Shown: piece after piece, positions 1 to 5,787 of the stretch
Numbering within the stretch: position 1 is the stretch's first letter
Layout: every line of letters begins with the position of its first letter
NCBI GenBank assembly: GCA_963839175.1
Contig: CAWIUB010000049.1
Span: 1-16,925 of the forward strand
From: CAWIUB01 sp963839175
GTDB lineage: Bacteria; Actinomycetota; Actinomycetes; Mycobacteriales; Jatrophihabitantaceae
DNA: 16,925 bases
Direction of reading: 5' to 3'
Made by a program: the position numbers and the translations under genes
The notes under the pieces: generated by a model
Database searches by the model: none
What the model was told of the DNA's origin: nothing
The model's input: the letters and a program-made list of their open reading frames with translations, nothing else

Positions 1-68
1 AAATTAGGTGCGTGCTACTTCTGCAAGAGAATCGCGTTGGTGAGTAGGGGCGATCGTCCTGACGGGAT

Positions 69-83
69 GGGGCCATTGGGCCC
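69..83. promoter_or_regulatory. DosR/DevR-like palindrome upstream of the PPOX gene
   Basis: The sequence GGGGCCATTGGGCCC contains the arms GGGCC and GGCCC around a 4-base AT-containing centre. It matches the conserved positions of the mycobacterial DosR box (GGGxC..WW..GxCCC), though not the A/T at arm position 4. It lies about 110 bp before the GTG start at 195. Genes of the pyridoxamine-oxidase fold often sit in dormancy regulons of actinobacteria, which makes the match plausible. A GC-rich palindrome could also arise by chance. Confidence 0.35.
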
Positions 84-194
84 GCGTTTTCCAGGACACC
101 GTGGACGATCCTCGACGTTGACAGCGGTGGGTGAGGCGGTTTGTGGATGAGCCGCGGCCGGCGGTGCCGCGCGGGGACTGAAGAGGTGAGGGTC

Positions 195-626
195 GTGTCC
201 GAGGTCGGCTGGCAGGAGCTGACGAGGTCCGAGTGTTTGGGGCTGCTGTCCGGGCAGCAGCTGGGCCGGGTCGTGCTGGTCGATGACCGGGGGCCGATCG
301 CGCTTCCGGTCAACTTCGTGCTGGACCGGCACACCGTGCTGTTTCGTACCGACGAGGGGACCAAGCTGGACGTTGCCGGCCGCGGCGCGCTTGTCGCATT
401 CGAGGTCGACGGGGCCGAGGAGGCAACGCGAACGGGCTGGAGCGTACTGGTCCGGGGAGAGGCCACCGAGGTCACCGATCCGGATGACCTGGCACGTGTG
501 CGCCGGCTGCCGCTGTACCCGTGGGCGCCCGGCGCCAAGACCCGCTACGTGCGGATCCTGTCGTCCTCGCTGACCGGGCGGCGTATCGCGGTGCCCGACG
601 AAATGCCGTGGCAGTGGTGGGGCTAG
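195..626 (+). CDS. pyridoxamine 5'-phosphate oxidase-fold family protein
   Basis: The product is a 143-residue split-barrel flavin-binding-fold protein of the Pyridox_ox_2 type. What shows this is the typical opening (GWQELTRSECLGLL, then GRVVLVDDRGPIALPVNF), a middle strand LFRTDEGTKLD, a core segment VAFEVDG, and the WSVLVRGEATEVTD strand. The C-terminus is short and ends in tryptophans (PWQWWG). GTG at 195 is chosen because GAGGTGAG lies just before it and homology begins there; an in-frame start at 141 would add a basic, unlike extension. Such proteins bind FMN, F420 or haem, and the substrate cannot be told from sequence. It stands 30 bp before the ruined glutamate-cysteine ligase gene, with which it probably once formed an operon. 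A DosR-like box lies upstream, which suggests a role under hypoxia or dormancy (inference). Confidence 0.8.
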   Translation: MSEVGWQELTRSECLGLLSGQQLGRVVLVDDRGPIALPVNFVLDRHTVLFRTDEGTKLDVAGRGALVAFEVDGAEEATRTGWSVLVRGEATEVTDPDDLARVRRLPLYPWAPGAKTRYVRILSSSLTGRRIAVPDEMPWQWWG

Positions 627-656
627 CCGCTGCGCGAGTCAGGGTGAGGATCGGGG

Positions 657-1280
657 ATGGGGAAGCGGATCGACCGGGATGCGTTTGATGAACCTGACTA
701 CGCGCGGTTCCGGAGCGGCTGCAGCAGTGCCTGCTGGCGCTCGGCGAGCTGCTCAACGGCCGGGTTTCGGAGTCGGCCCGGCCACGGTCGGTGCCGAACT
801 GAGTTGTTCCTGGTCGACGGCGAGGCCCGGCCGCGGCCGCAAAACCAGCCGGTCCGCGCCGCGGCCGTCGATCCCCGGATCATCTTCGAGTTGGATCGCT
901 TCAACCTGGAGCTGAATGCCTCCCCGACGCTGCTCGCCGGGAACCCGTTTACCGCTCTCGGCGGCGAGTTGACCCAGCTGCTCGGGCGTGTCGCGGACGC
1001 GGCCGGCGGTCGCGGCGGGCGGCCTGCTCTGGTCGGCGTCCTGCCCACGCTGCGACGCACCGACCTGCATCCCGGTGTGATAACCGACGGGCCGCGCTAC
1101 CGGGCACTGAACGCAGGCCTGCGGCAGCTGCGCCACGACTCGTTCCAGATTCGGATCGCGGGCGACGATCCGCTGGAGCTGGCCAGCGGTGCCGTCGAAG
1201 GGGCGAATACCTCATTCCAGCTGCACCTGCGGGTGAATCCGGCCGACTTCACGCGCACCTACAACGCGGTCCAGTTCCGG
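657..1280 (+). pseudogene. glutamate-cysteine ligase family (GCS2) pseudogene, frameshifted and 3'-truncated
   Basis: The reading starts with MGKRIDRDAFDEPDYARF, typical of actinobacterial GCS2-family glutamate-cysteine ligases. It then continues in three frames in turn. From 713, ERLQQCLLALGELLN lies in a second frame. From 763, GFGVGPATVGAE lies in the third. From 801, ELFLVDGEARPRPQN returns to the first. Conserved blocks FELDRFNLELN, GVLPTLRRTDL, PRYRALNAGLRQLR and EGANTSFQLHLRVNPADF follow. Recognisable homology stops after TYNAVQ near 1275, so roughly the C-terminal half of the enzyme is gone. The frame stays open to 1487, but the residues after 1280 do not resemble the family. Functional relatives make gamma-glutamylcysteine-type amide bonds using ATP; this copy should be inactive. 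It looks like the second gene of an operon with the PPOX gene. Confidence 0.85.
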
Positions 1281-1288
1281 ATCGGCTG

Positions 1289-1495
1289 TCAAGTCCCTGG
1301 ATCACCCGGGCCTGGCTTAGCCACTGAGATCGCCGAGTTCGCGTTGCCAGCTGTCCAGTCCCCGCCGCAACTGGGCGGCGCGGTGATCGGGATCACGATC
1401 GCGCGGAACGTCACCAGCAACAGCAAGAACGCCATCGTCGGCACGGCGGCGCGGGCTTCGGCAGCCGTGTCATGGTTGACGCCGTAGCTGCTCAT
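1289..1495 (-). CDS. small single-span membrane protein, unknown function
   Basis: This is a 68-residue ORF starting MSSYGVNHDTAAEARAAV, followed by one hydrophobic segment (MAFLLLLVTFRAIVIPI, about residues 21-38) and a Gly/Pro-rich polar tail. A purine-rich stretch (GGAAGGGGGG) stands before the ATG. It begins 29 bp after the stop of the 62-residue gene on the same strand and so is likely the third gene of that operon. Its stop lies only about 10-15 bp from where the ligase pseudogene loses homology. Its tail may therefore be sequence acquired at a rearrangement junction rather than its native end. I do not recognise a family. Confidence 0.5.
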   Translation of the reverse strand: MSSYGVNHDTAAEARAAVPTMAFLLLLVTFRAIVIPITAPPSCGGDWTAGNANSAISVAKPGPGDPGT

Positions 1496-1524
1496 GTCGA
1501 CGACCCCCCTTCCACCGGTGTCGG

Positions 1525-1713
1525 TCATCCCACCCCGGACTCGGCCAGCCAGCCGAGCAGGCCGGGCGGGTCGGTGGGTACCTGCGCCCAATGCCAGCTG
1601 GCCGTCCTGTCAGGGTGGCGATTCCACACTCGAGCGTGCACGTTGCCGAGGCCATCCGATCTCGCTTCGTACCCGTAGGCTCGAAGGGTCACCACAGCCG
1701 ACTGGCCGGTCAT
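1525..1713 (-). CDS. 62-residue hypothetical protein
   Basis: The start codon overlaps the stop of the upstream 80-residue gene (ATGA, 1710-1713), which points to translational coupling. The product has no membrane segment. It reads as a compact beta-rich domain (SAVVTLRAYGYEARSDG, then VHARVWNRH) ending in a Trp-containing tail (SWHWAQVP, LLGWLAESGVG). I recognise no family. Support for it as a real gene comes from the overlap, the codon pattern and its position between two other minus-strand ORFs. Confidence 0.6.
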   Translation of the reverse strand: MTGQSAVVTLRAYGYEARSDGLGNVHARVWNRHPDRTASWHWAQVPTDPPGLLGWLAESGVG

Positions 1714-1952
1714 TGGCGCAACCCTTCTTGTCCGTGTCGGCTTTCCTCCGGGTCGAGCCGACGCACAGTGATCAGGCAGAGCCCCAGGTCGCGGATCTTG
1801 GTCAGCAGCCCGTGCAGCGCCGGCTGATCGGTGAACAAGCCGCAGATGACCGTCTGCCGGCGTTCGCTGGTGATCTGCAAGCCCTCGAACCAGGCCGCCC
1901 AACCGCGGTCGAAGACGCCCTCGACACGGATCTCGTACAGCGCGGGCGCCAT
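1710..1952 (-). CDS. 80-residue conserved hypothetical protein (APALYEIRV family)
   Basis: The ATG at 1952 is preceded by a strong ribosome-binding site (GAGGAGG, about 7 bases away). The sequence begins MAPALYEIRVEGVF and carries WAAWFEGLQI, then ADQPALHGLL-like and KIRDLGLCLITVRRL segments. From memory, this pattern belongs to a widespread small protein of actinobacteria and Chloroflexi, always annotated hypothetical. Its alternating strand-helix pattern would suit a ferredoxin-like or ACT-like alpha/beta fold (inference). It is the first gene of a three-gene minus-strand operon. A longer in-frame start at 2123 exists but would run through the region upstream of the strong RBS and is less likely. 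Confidence 0.7.
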   Translation of the reverse strand: MAPALYEIRVEGVFDRGWAAWFEGLQITSERRQTVICGLFTDQPALHGLLTKIRDLGLCLITVRRLDPEESRHGQEGLRQ

Positions 1953-2022
1953 TGCCGTCCTCCTCGCGGTAGCGTCTCTGTCGCCTGGAACGCTATGAAC
2001 GATGGCGGGTCGAGGCGTCACC

Positions 2023-2085
2023 CGAAGGTGCACATCCGGTGGAATCTTCCGTGGCCAGCTTCCGGTATCGGGCACGAAGGTGCAC
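2023..2085. repeat. 11-bp direct repeat CGAAGGTGCAC, two copies
   Basis: Identical copies lie at 2023-2033 and 2075-2085, 52 bp apart start to start, close to five helical turns. They stand 70-135 bp upstream of the start of the small-gene operon at 1952. They could be a regulator's paired sites or the remains of a small duplication: TCCGGT also recurs between them. No known binding motif is recognised. Confidence 0.4.
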
Positions 2086-2087
2086 CG

Positions 2088-2610
2088 GCGTGCTTCTCGT
2101 GCAAGATCTTCCCGGCCAGGCATTCCCGCTGCTGCAGCGGCTACACGCGGCGGCGGCCGGCCAACGCCGCGTCGGTAGCATCATCGAGCTGCGCGTGCAG
2201 GCGCTGGCCTCTCAGCCAGCGGTGACGACACCGCCGCGGTGGACGCCCTGGCCGACGCGCTCACCCTCGCCTGCCACAGGGCTACGTCCGGGTCTTCGCC
2301 GACGAGGGCGCGCCGATGCGGGCCTGCTCAGCAAGGTGATCGCGTCCCAGCGTGAGGAAACGGGCCGCGGCCCGGGCAGTCCCGCTCGACTACCTGGCCC
2401 GGCTGCTTCACGCGTTCGACGAGAAGCACACTGCCCCGGGCGTTCGGGGGCCGCGGCGCTGCCCGGTCTGGTCGAGCCGCTGACCGCCCGCGAGGTGGAG
2501 GTGGAGGTGCTGGGCCGGCTCGCCGAGGGGAAGTCGAACTCGCCGAGGGGAAGTCGAACCAGCGCATCACGGAAGAGGTATCGGCGGCCGGGAAGAAGCT
2601 GGTCCCGGAT
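2088..2610 (+). pseudogene. LuxR-type (LAL/MalT-like) transcriptional regulator, C-terminal remnant
   Basis: Pieces of a large LuxR-family regulator appear in order but in changing frames. They are FPLLQRLHAAAAGQRRVGSI, then GDDTAAVDALADALTLA (from 2221), GYVRVFADEGAPMRA (from about 2280), LLSKVIASQREETG (from 2324), VPLDYLARLLHAFDEKH (from 2379), and finally LPGLVEPLTAREVEV with GRLAEGKSN. The last piece is the start of the LuxR helix-turn-helix. At least five frame changes, an extra GAGGTG unit in the EVEV codons (near 2491-2509) and a 20-bp duplication destroy the reading. Nothing upstream of about 2088 resembles the ATPase part, so the gene is also 5'-truncated. It cannot make a functional regulator. 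Confidence 0.85.
2519..2558. repeat. perfect 20-bp tandem duplication inside the LuxR remnant
   Basis: The unit CTCGCCGAGGGGAAGTCGAA occurs twice back to back (2519-2538 and 2539-2558). It falls in the codons for LAEGKSN of the helix-turn-helix. Twenty is not a multiple of three, so the duplication itself shifts the frame. Perfect identity suggests a recent slippage event. Confidence 0.95.
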
Positions 2611-2664
2611 TCCCAACGGGGGATAGGAGACACTATCGACCGTAGGCGACTGGCCGACGGCGGC

Positions 2665-2680
2665 GCCAAAATCCTTTGGC
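2665..2680 (-). terminator. hairpin 18 bp after the integrase stop
   Basis: GCCAAA-ATCC-TTTGGC forms a 6-bp stem with a 4-base loop immediately downstream of the integrase gene on the minus strand. There is no T-tract, which is common for actinobacterial terminators but weakens the call. Confidence 0.35.
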
Positions 2681-2697
2681 CCGCGGCATGCGTCTCG

Positions 2698-3621
2698 TCA
2701 TAGTCTGTCGCCCAACCCCATGCGTCGATGCGCATCTCGGGCTCGCTCGTCCGCCTTGCTCGCGCCGTAGCGGCGCAGCATCTGTGGGCTCTTCCAGCCC
2801 ATGATGCGCATCAGGTCAGTCTCGCCGCCGCCTTCGGCCAGCCACCGGTGAGCTGCGGTATGCCGAAATTGGTGGGGGTGTAGACCTTCGATGCCGACTT
2901 CGCGACCGCGGCGCCGAACCATCAATCGCACTCCGTCCTCGCCTAGCGTTCCCTTGCCCTTCTCCGCAAGCCATAGATTCGGCAGATAGGCCGTGGCCGC
3001 TTTGTCCCGGCTCCGCAGGTAGCGGCCCAGCGCCAAGGCTGTGGCCTGGCCGAATGGCAGGGCGCGGCCGCGGCGACCCTTTCCGACGACGTGGCAGACA
3101 CCGGCGTCGAAGTCCACGTCATCGACGGTCAGGGCGACGATCTCGCCCAGACGTCCGCCGGTGTCGATGAGGAGCCGCAGGATCGCGTTATCGCGGCGCT
3201 CGATGAGGCCGTTGCCCTTGCACGTATCCAGCAGCGCTCGCAGTTGCTGCACCTCCAGGACGGGCACCGGCTGCTCAGGGATGATCGGCGCCTCCGCGCC
3301 GTCCATCGGGTTCTGGCCGATCTCCTCCTCCCGCACCATCCACTTCCAGAACTGCTGCAGCGCCCGGTACTCGACGCTCACGGTGGCGGGCTTGATCGGC
3401 TTACCAGTGCGTCGGTGCGGGGTGTCCAACCGGTGCCGTAGATAGGCCTCGACGTCGCGGCGGGTGACCTCGGTCGGGGCCGGGTTGCGGTCCGTAGTGG
3501 ACAGATAGTTCGCCAGGCCCACGACGCCGCGGTGGTAGACGATGAGAGTCTGCGGGGCGCAGTTGCGGGCTTTCAGATAGTTGCTGAAGTCCCTCGCGAA
3601 CGGCTGCCAACGCGCATCCAT
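2698..3621 (-). CDS. tyrosine recombinase / integrase
   Basis: This 307-residue protein is a full-length XerC/D-like site-specific recombinase. The N-terminal SAM-like core-binding domain (about 1-115) includes DFSNYLKARNCAPQTLIVYHR and a VEYRALQQFWKWMV helix. The catalytic domain follows with Arg157 (DTGGRLGEIVAL), Lys181 (VVGKGRRGR), His250 and Arg253 (HPHQFRHTAAHRWL), Trp276 in the second His/Trp position (IMGWKSPQ) and nucleophile Tyr285 (MLRRYG). All catalytic positions are present, so it looks active. It cuts and rejoins DNA at an attachment site. Its closeness to tRNA-Arg, about 85 bp from the tRNA 3' end, marks that tRNA as the likely target. The ATG at 3621 has no Shine-Dalgarno but sits 8 bases after a -10-like hexamer, so the mRNA is probably leaderless. 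Neighbouring cargo genes to its left are degenerate. It resembles element integrases more than chromosomal XerC/D. Confidence 0.92.
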   Translation of the reverse strand: MDARWQPFARDFSNYLKARNCAPQTLIVYHRGVVGLANYLSTTDRNPAPTEVTRRDVEAYLRHRLDTPHRRTGKPIKPATVSVEYRALQQFWKWMVREEEIGQNPMDGAEAPIIPEQPVPVLEVQQLRALLDTCKGNGLIERRDNAILRLLIDTGGRLGEIVALTVDDVDFDAGVCHVVGKGRRGRALPFGQATALALGRYLRSRDKAATAYLPNLWLAEKGKGTLGEDGVRLMVRRRGREVGIEGLHPHQFRHTAAHRWLAEGGGETDLMRIMGWKSPQMLRRYGASKADERARDAHRRMGLGDRL

Positions 3622-3629
3622 GGGGGGTG

Positions 3630-3659
3630 AACTTACCGTGTCGCTGACCTCTGTGCCAA
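3630..3659 (-). promoter_or_regulatory. leaderless-type promoter of the integrase gene
   Basis: On the minus strand, TTGGCA (3654-3659) is separated by 18 bases from TAAGTT (3630-3635), and the ATG follows 8 bases later. This fits a sigma-70-type -35/-10 pair whose transcription start falls on or near the start codon. The absence of any Shine-Dalgarno before the ATG agrees. Confidence 0.5.
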
Positions 3660-3706
3660 CGCCTCGCTGGTGTGCCAGACCGTTCTACCCCCCAGAAACG
3701 CTGGGC

Positions 3707-3782
3707 TGGTGCCCCCGGCAGGAATCGAACCTGCGACCAAGTGCTTAGAAGGCACCTGCTCTATCCGCTGAGCTACGGGGGC
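3707..3782 (-). tRNA. tRNA-Arg (anticodon TCT), CCA encoded
   Basis: Read on the minus strand, the acceptor arms GCCCCCG/CGGGGGC pair fully. The D arm is GCTC/GAGC. The anticodon stem GGTGC/GCACT closes a seven-base loop CTTCTAA with anticodon TCT (reads AGA/AGG). A five-base variable region TGGTC and T arm GCAGG-TTCGATT-CCTGC follow. The discriminator A is at 3710 and the encoded CCA at 3707-3709. The 3' end faces the integrase gene, the usual arrangement when the tRNA 3' half is the attachment site of an integrated element. The gene itself is intact. Confidence 0.97.
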
Positions 3783-3806
3783 AGATGTCGCAGCTTCGCG
3801 GTCCGG

Positions 3807-3838
3807 AGTCTAGTAGCGCGGGCGCATTCGGCGGTCCA
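3807..3838 (-). promoter_or_regulatory. possible promoter for tRNA-Arg
   Basis: On the minus strand TGGACC (3833-3838) and TAGACT (3807-3812) resemble -35 and -10 boxes with a 20-base spacer, longer than usual. The -10 lies 24 bases before the first base of the tRNA. It overlaps the stop codon of the 52-residue gene, so the tRNA may also be co-transcribed with that gene. Confidence 0.3.
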
Positions 3839-3968
3839 GCGTGGGCGGCCCCTCCCGCGGGGCGCGGAACAACGACCATTCCGGGTCGCGGGAATCGGTG
3901 CCGAGCCCGGCGAGGCAAGCGAGCGCGAGCAGAACCATCAGCCCGAAGAATACGATGAGAACGATCAT
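3810..3968 (-). CDS. 52-residue single-span membrane protein
   Basis: A short ORF reads MIVLIVFFGLMVLLALACLA and then a polar tail (GTDSRDPEW, RAPREGPPTLDRRMRPRY). It thus has one N-terminal transmembrane segment and a basic, probably cytoplasmic, C-terminal tail. GGAGA stands about 9 bases before the ATG. It ends 28 bp before the tRNA-Arg 5' end on the same strand and diverges from the GlxA-type regulator with 93 bp between the starts. I recognise no family. Its coding character (G/C at third positions after a clear RBS) supports it as real. Confidence 0.6.
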   Translation of the reverse strand: MIVLIVFFGLMVLLALACLAGLGTDSRDPEWSLFRAPREGPPTLDRRMRPRY

Positions 3969-3995
3969 GGCAAACATTCTCCGACCGTATAGATA

Positions 3996-4011
3996 CTGTC
4001 ACCAGTGGCAG
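3996..4011. promoter_or_regulatory. 16-bp dyad between divergent genes
   Basis: CTGTCACCAGTGGCAG is an imperfect inverted repeat (CTGnCACnnGTGnCAG) in the 93-bp gap between the 52-residue membrane protein and the AraC-family regulator. Its place and symmetry suit an operator, and autoregulation by the neighbouring GlxA-type protein is the simplest guess. An AT-richer stretch, TATAGATACTG, that could supply a -10 lies directly to its left. Confidence 0.4.
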
Positions 4012-4061
4012 AAATGCCAGCCTCCGTTGATTTGCTGCCAAACTCGTGGGAGGCTCGATCC

Positions 4062-5012
4062 ATGGCGATCAGATCAGTCGTAGCGATCGCCCTCCCCGGT
4101 GTCCAGCCGTTCGAACTGGGAGTCGCCTGCGAGGGGTTCGGCCTCGATCGCTCCGACGAAGGCGTGCCCGGCTACGACTTTGCGGTCGTCACTGTCGATG
4201 GCCGGCCGGTTCGCACCGCAATGGGCTGGACGCTGTCCAGCGAGCACCGGCTCGATCGCGCAGGTGAGGCCGATTTGGTCATCGTCCCAGCGAGCGGCAC
4301 CGAGGTGGACGGCCACCCGCCTGCCGTCCTCGACACCCTGAGGCGCACGGTAGAGCGCGGCGCGCGAGTGATGAGCATCTGCTCGGGGGCGTTCGTCCTC
4401 GGCGCCGCCGGACTGCTCGACGGCCGCAACTGCACCACCCATTGGCGCCATGCGGCGGACCTCGCCGCGGCCTTCCCAGCTGCCCGGGTGAACCCGAGCG
4501 TGCTCTACGTATGCGACGGGCCGGTCCTGACGAGCGCGGGCACCGCGGCCGGCCTCGACCTGTGCCTCCACCTCATCCGCCAGGACTACGGCGAGCGCAT
4601 CGCCAACATCGTCGCGCGCCGGATGGTGATGCCGGCCCATCGCGACGGAGGCCAGGCTCAATACGTCGCTGCGCCAGTACGGGCGCACCAGGCCGAGACG
4701 CTGGCACCCCTCCTGGACGAGCTCGCGGCCGACCTGGAGACCGACTACACAGTCGAGTCGATGGCTGCGCTGGCGGCGATGAGCGGCCGGACCTTCGCTC
4801 GCCGATTTATCGCCGAGACCGGCACCACGCCGCACACGTGGCTCACCCACCAGCGCATTCTGCGGGCGCGCACCTTCCTCGAAGCTGGCGACGATCCAAT
4901 CGAAACGGTGGCCCGCCGATCAGGGTTCGGCAGTGCGGCCATGCTGCGCCACCACTTCGTGCGAGTGGTCGGCACATCGCCTAACGCGTATCGGCGGACG
5001 TTCCGCGGCTAA
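4062..5012 (+). CDS. GlxA/FtrA-type transcriptional regulator (DJ-1/PfpI domain + AraC HTH)
   Basis: This 316-residue protein has two parts. Residues 1-185 form a DJ-1/PfpI-like class I amidotransferase fold: VVAIALPGVQPFELGVACE at the start, the elbow SICSGAFVLGAAGLLDG with Cys107, TTHWRHA, and TSAGTAAGLDLCLHLIRQ. Residues from about 215 to the end carry the AraC/XylS double helix-turn-helix, with SMAALAAMSGRTFARRFI, TPHTWLTHQRILRAR and VARRSGFGSAAMLRHHF-VGTSPNAYRRTF. Such proteins are DNA-binding regulators, and the DJ-1 domain is thought to sense a ligand. The ATG at 4062 is preceded by GGGAGG at 8 bases and agrees with the family start; an upstream in-frame GTG at 4005 is unlikely. The target is unknown but could include the divergent small membrane gene. 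Confidence 0.92.
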   Translation: MAIRSVVAIALPGVQPFELGVACEGFGLDRSDEGVPGYDFAVVTVDGRPVRTAMGWTLSSEHRLDRAGEADLVIVPASGTEVDGHPPAVLDTLRRTVERGARVMSICSGAFVLGAAGLLDGRNCTTHWRHAADLAAAFPAARVNPSVLYVCDGPVLTSAGTAAGLDLCLHLIRQDYGERIANIVARRMVMPAHRDGGQAQYVAAPVRAHQAETLAPLLDELAADLETDYTVESMAALAAMSGRTFARRFIAETGTTPHTWLTHQRILRARTFLEAGDDPIETVARRSGFGSAAMLRHHFVRVVGTSPNAYRRTFRG

Positions 5013-5048
5013 CACCCGCTAGCGCACCACACCGACAGAATCTGCCGC

Positions 5049-5079
5049 CGTCGTCCACAGGTGGCCGCGTCGTCCACAG
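5049..5079. repeat. two 12-bp direct repeats resembling DnaA boxes, upstream of ssb
   Basis: CGTCGTCCACAG occurs at 5049-5060 and 5068-5079, 19 bp apart start to start. Each contains TCGTCCACA, one base from the actinobacterial DnaA box TTGTCCACA. They lie about 100-130 bp before the ssb start. They may bind DnaA for regulation of ssb, or be a chance or other protein's repeat. Confidence 0.45.
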
Positions 5080-5177
5080 TTCGCACGCGCCCGTCGATTG
5101 CCGGGCGTGGTCCTGGTTGCCTGATGAGCACGCCCAGACGGGGCACCGGACGAACCGGAGACAGACAGGAGATGGCA

Positions 5178-5645
5178 ATGAACGACACCTACCTCACGAT
5201 CGTCGGCAACGTGGTCGGCGACCCGCGGCTGCGCACTACGAATTCCGGCGTGCCGGTGGCCAGCTTCCGCATCGCGTCGACGTCGCGGCGATTCGACCGC
5301 GAGACCGGCGAGTGGAGGGACAACGAGCGGCTGTTCGTCACCGTGACGTGCTGGCGCGGCATGGCCGAGAACGTCACCAAGTCGCTGCGCAAGGGGCAGC
5401 CGGTGGTGGCGACCGGGCGCTACTACTGCCACGAGTACGTGAAGGACGAGATCTCCCGGGCGAGCTACGAGATGGACGCGGTGGCGGTGGGTCAGGACCT
5501 GGCCCGTGGCGTGTCGTCGTTCACGAAGGTGACGCGCAACTACCCCGTCACGACGGTGCAGCTCGACGACGAGGGCATGCCGCCGGATCTCACCGACGAG
5601 CGGATCGAGCCTGCCGAGGCGCCCGTACTCGCCTCTGTCGGCTGA
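5178..5645 (+). CDS. single-stranded DNA-binding protein (SsbB-like paralogue)
   Basis: The 155-residue product has an N-terminal OB fold: DTYLTIVGNVVGDPRLRTT, VPVASFRIAS, LFVTVTCWRGMAENVTKSL, KGQPVVATGRYYCHEYV and a SYEMDAVAVGQDL strand. It coats single-stranded DNA in replication and repair. The C-terminal tail ends APVLASVG and lacks the acidic DDxxPF-type tip through which canonical SSB recruits partners. It therefore matches the second actinobacterial SSB (Streptomyces SsbB, M. tuberculosis Rv2478c) rather than the essential SsbA beside rpsF/rpsR. ATG at 5178 is preferred over 5172 because AGGAG lies 6 bases before it. Its position directly before ettA repeats the mycobacterial order. 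Confidence 0.93.
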   Translation: MNDTYLTIVGNVVGDPRLRTTNSGVPVASFRIASTSRRFDRETGEWRDNERLFVTVTCWRGMAENVTKSLRKGQPVVATGRYYCHEYVKDEISRASYEMDAVAVGQDLARGVSSFTKVTRNYPVTTVQLDDEGMPPDLTDERIEPAEAPVLASVG

Positions 5646-5658
5646 CCCGGGTCGAGGC

Positions 5659-5703
5659 GCCGGCTCGTCAACCTCCCCGACGCCGTGGGGGTGGCGAGCC
5701 GGC
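5659..5703 (+). terminator. stem-loop after ssb
   Basis: A perfect 9-bp inverted repeat, GCCGGCTCG at 5659-5667 and CGAGCCGGC at 5695-5703, encloses a loop in which CCTCCCC and GGGGGTGG can pair further. It begins 14 bp after the ssb stop and ends 84 bp before ettA. It has no T-tract, so it is a terminator or attenuating structure of the actinobacterial kind. Confidence 0.5.
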
Positions 5704-5787
5704 CCGCGAGGACTGGGACAATGGAGGCAGGCAGGGCGTCGACGATCAGCACGGCGCCGCACAGGCGGAGTTCAGCGAGGACGGACA

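Noticed and set aside
52..110. 8-bp inverted repeat GATCGTCC (52-59) and GGACGATC (103-110) around the DosR-like box.
   Set aside because: The arms are 43 bp apart and not centred on the box; too weak to separate from chance.
3691..3705. CCCAG-AAACG-CTGGG hairpin just beyond the tRNA-Arg 3' end.
   Set aside because: A 5-bp stem without a T-tract so close to a possible attachment site is too little to call a terminator or a recombination site.
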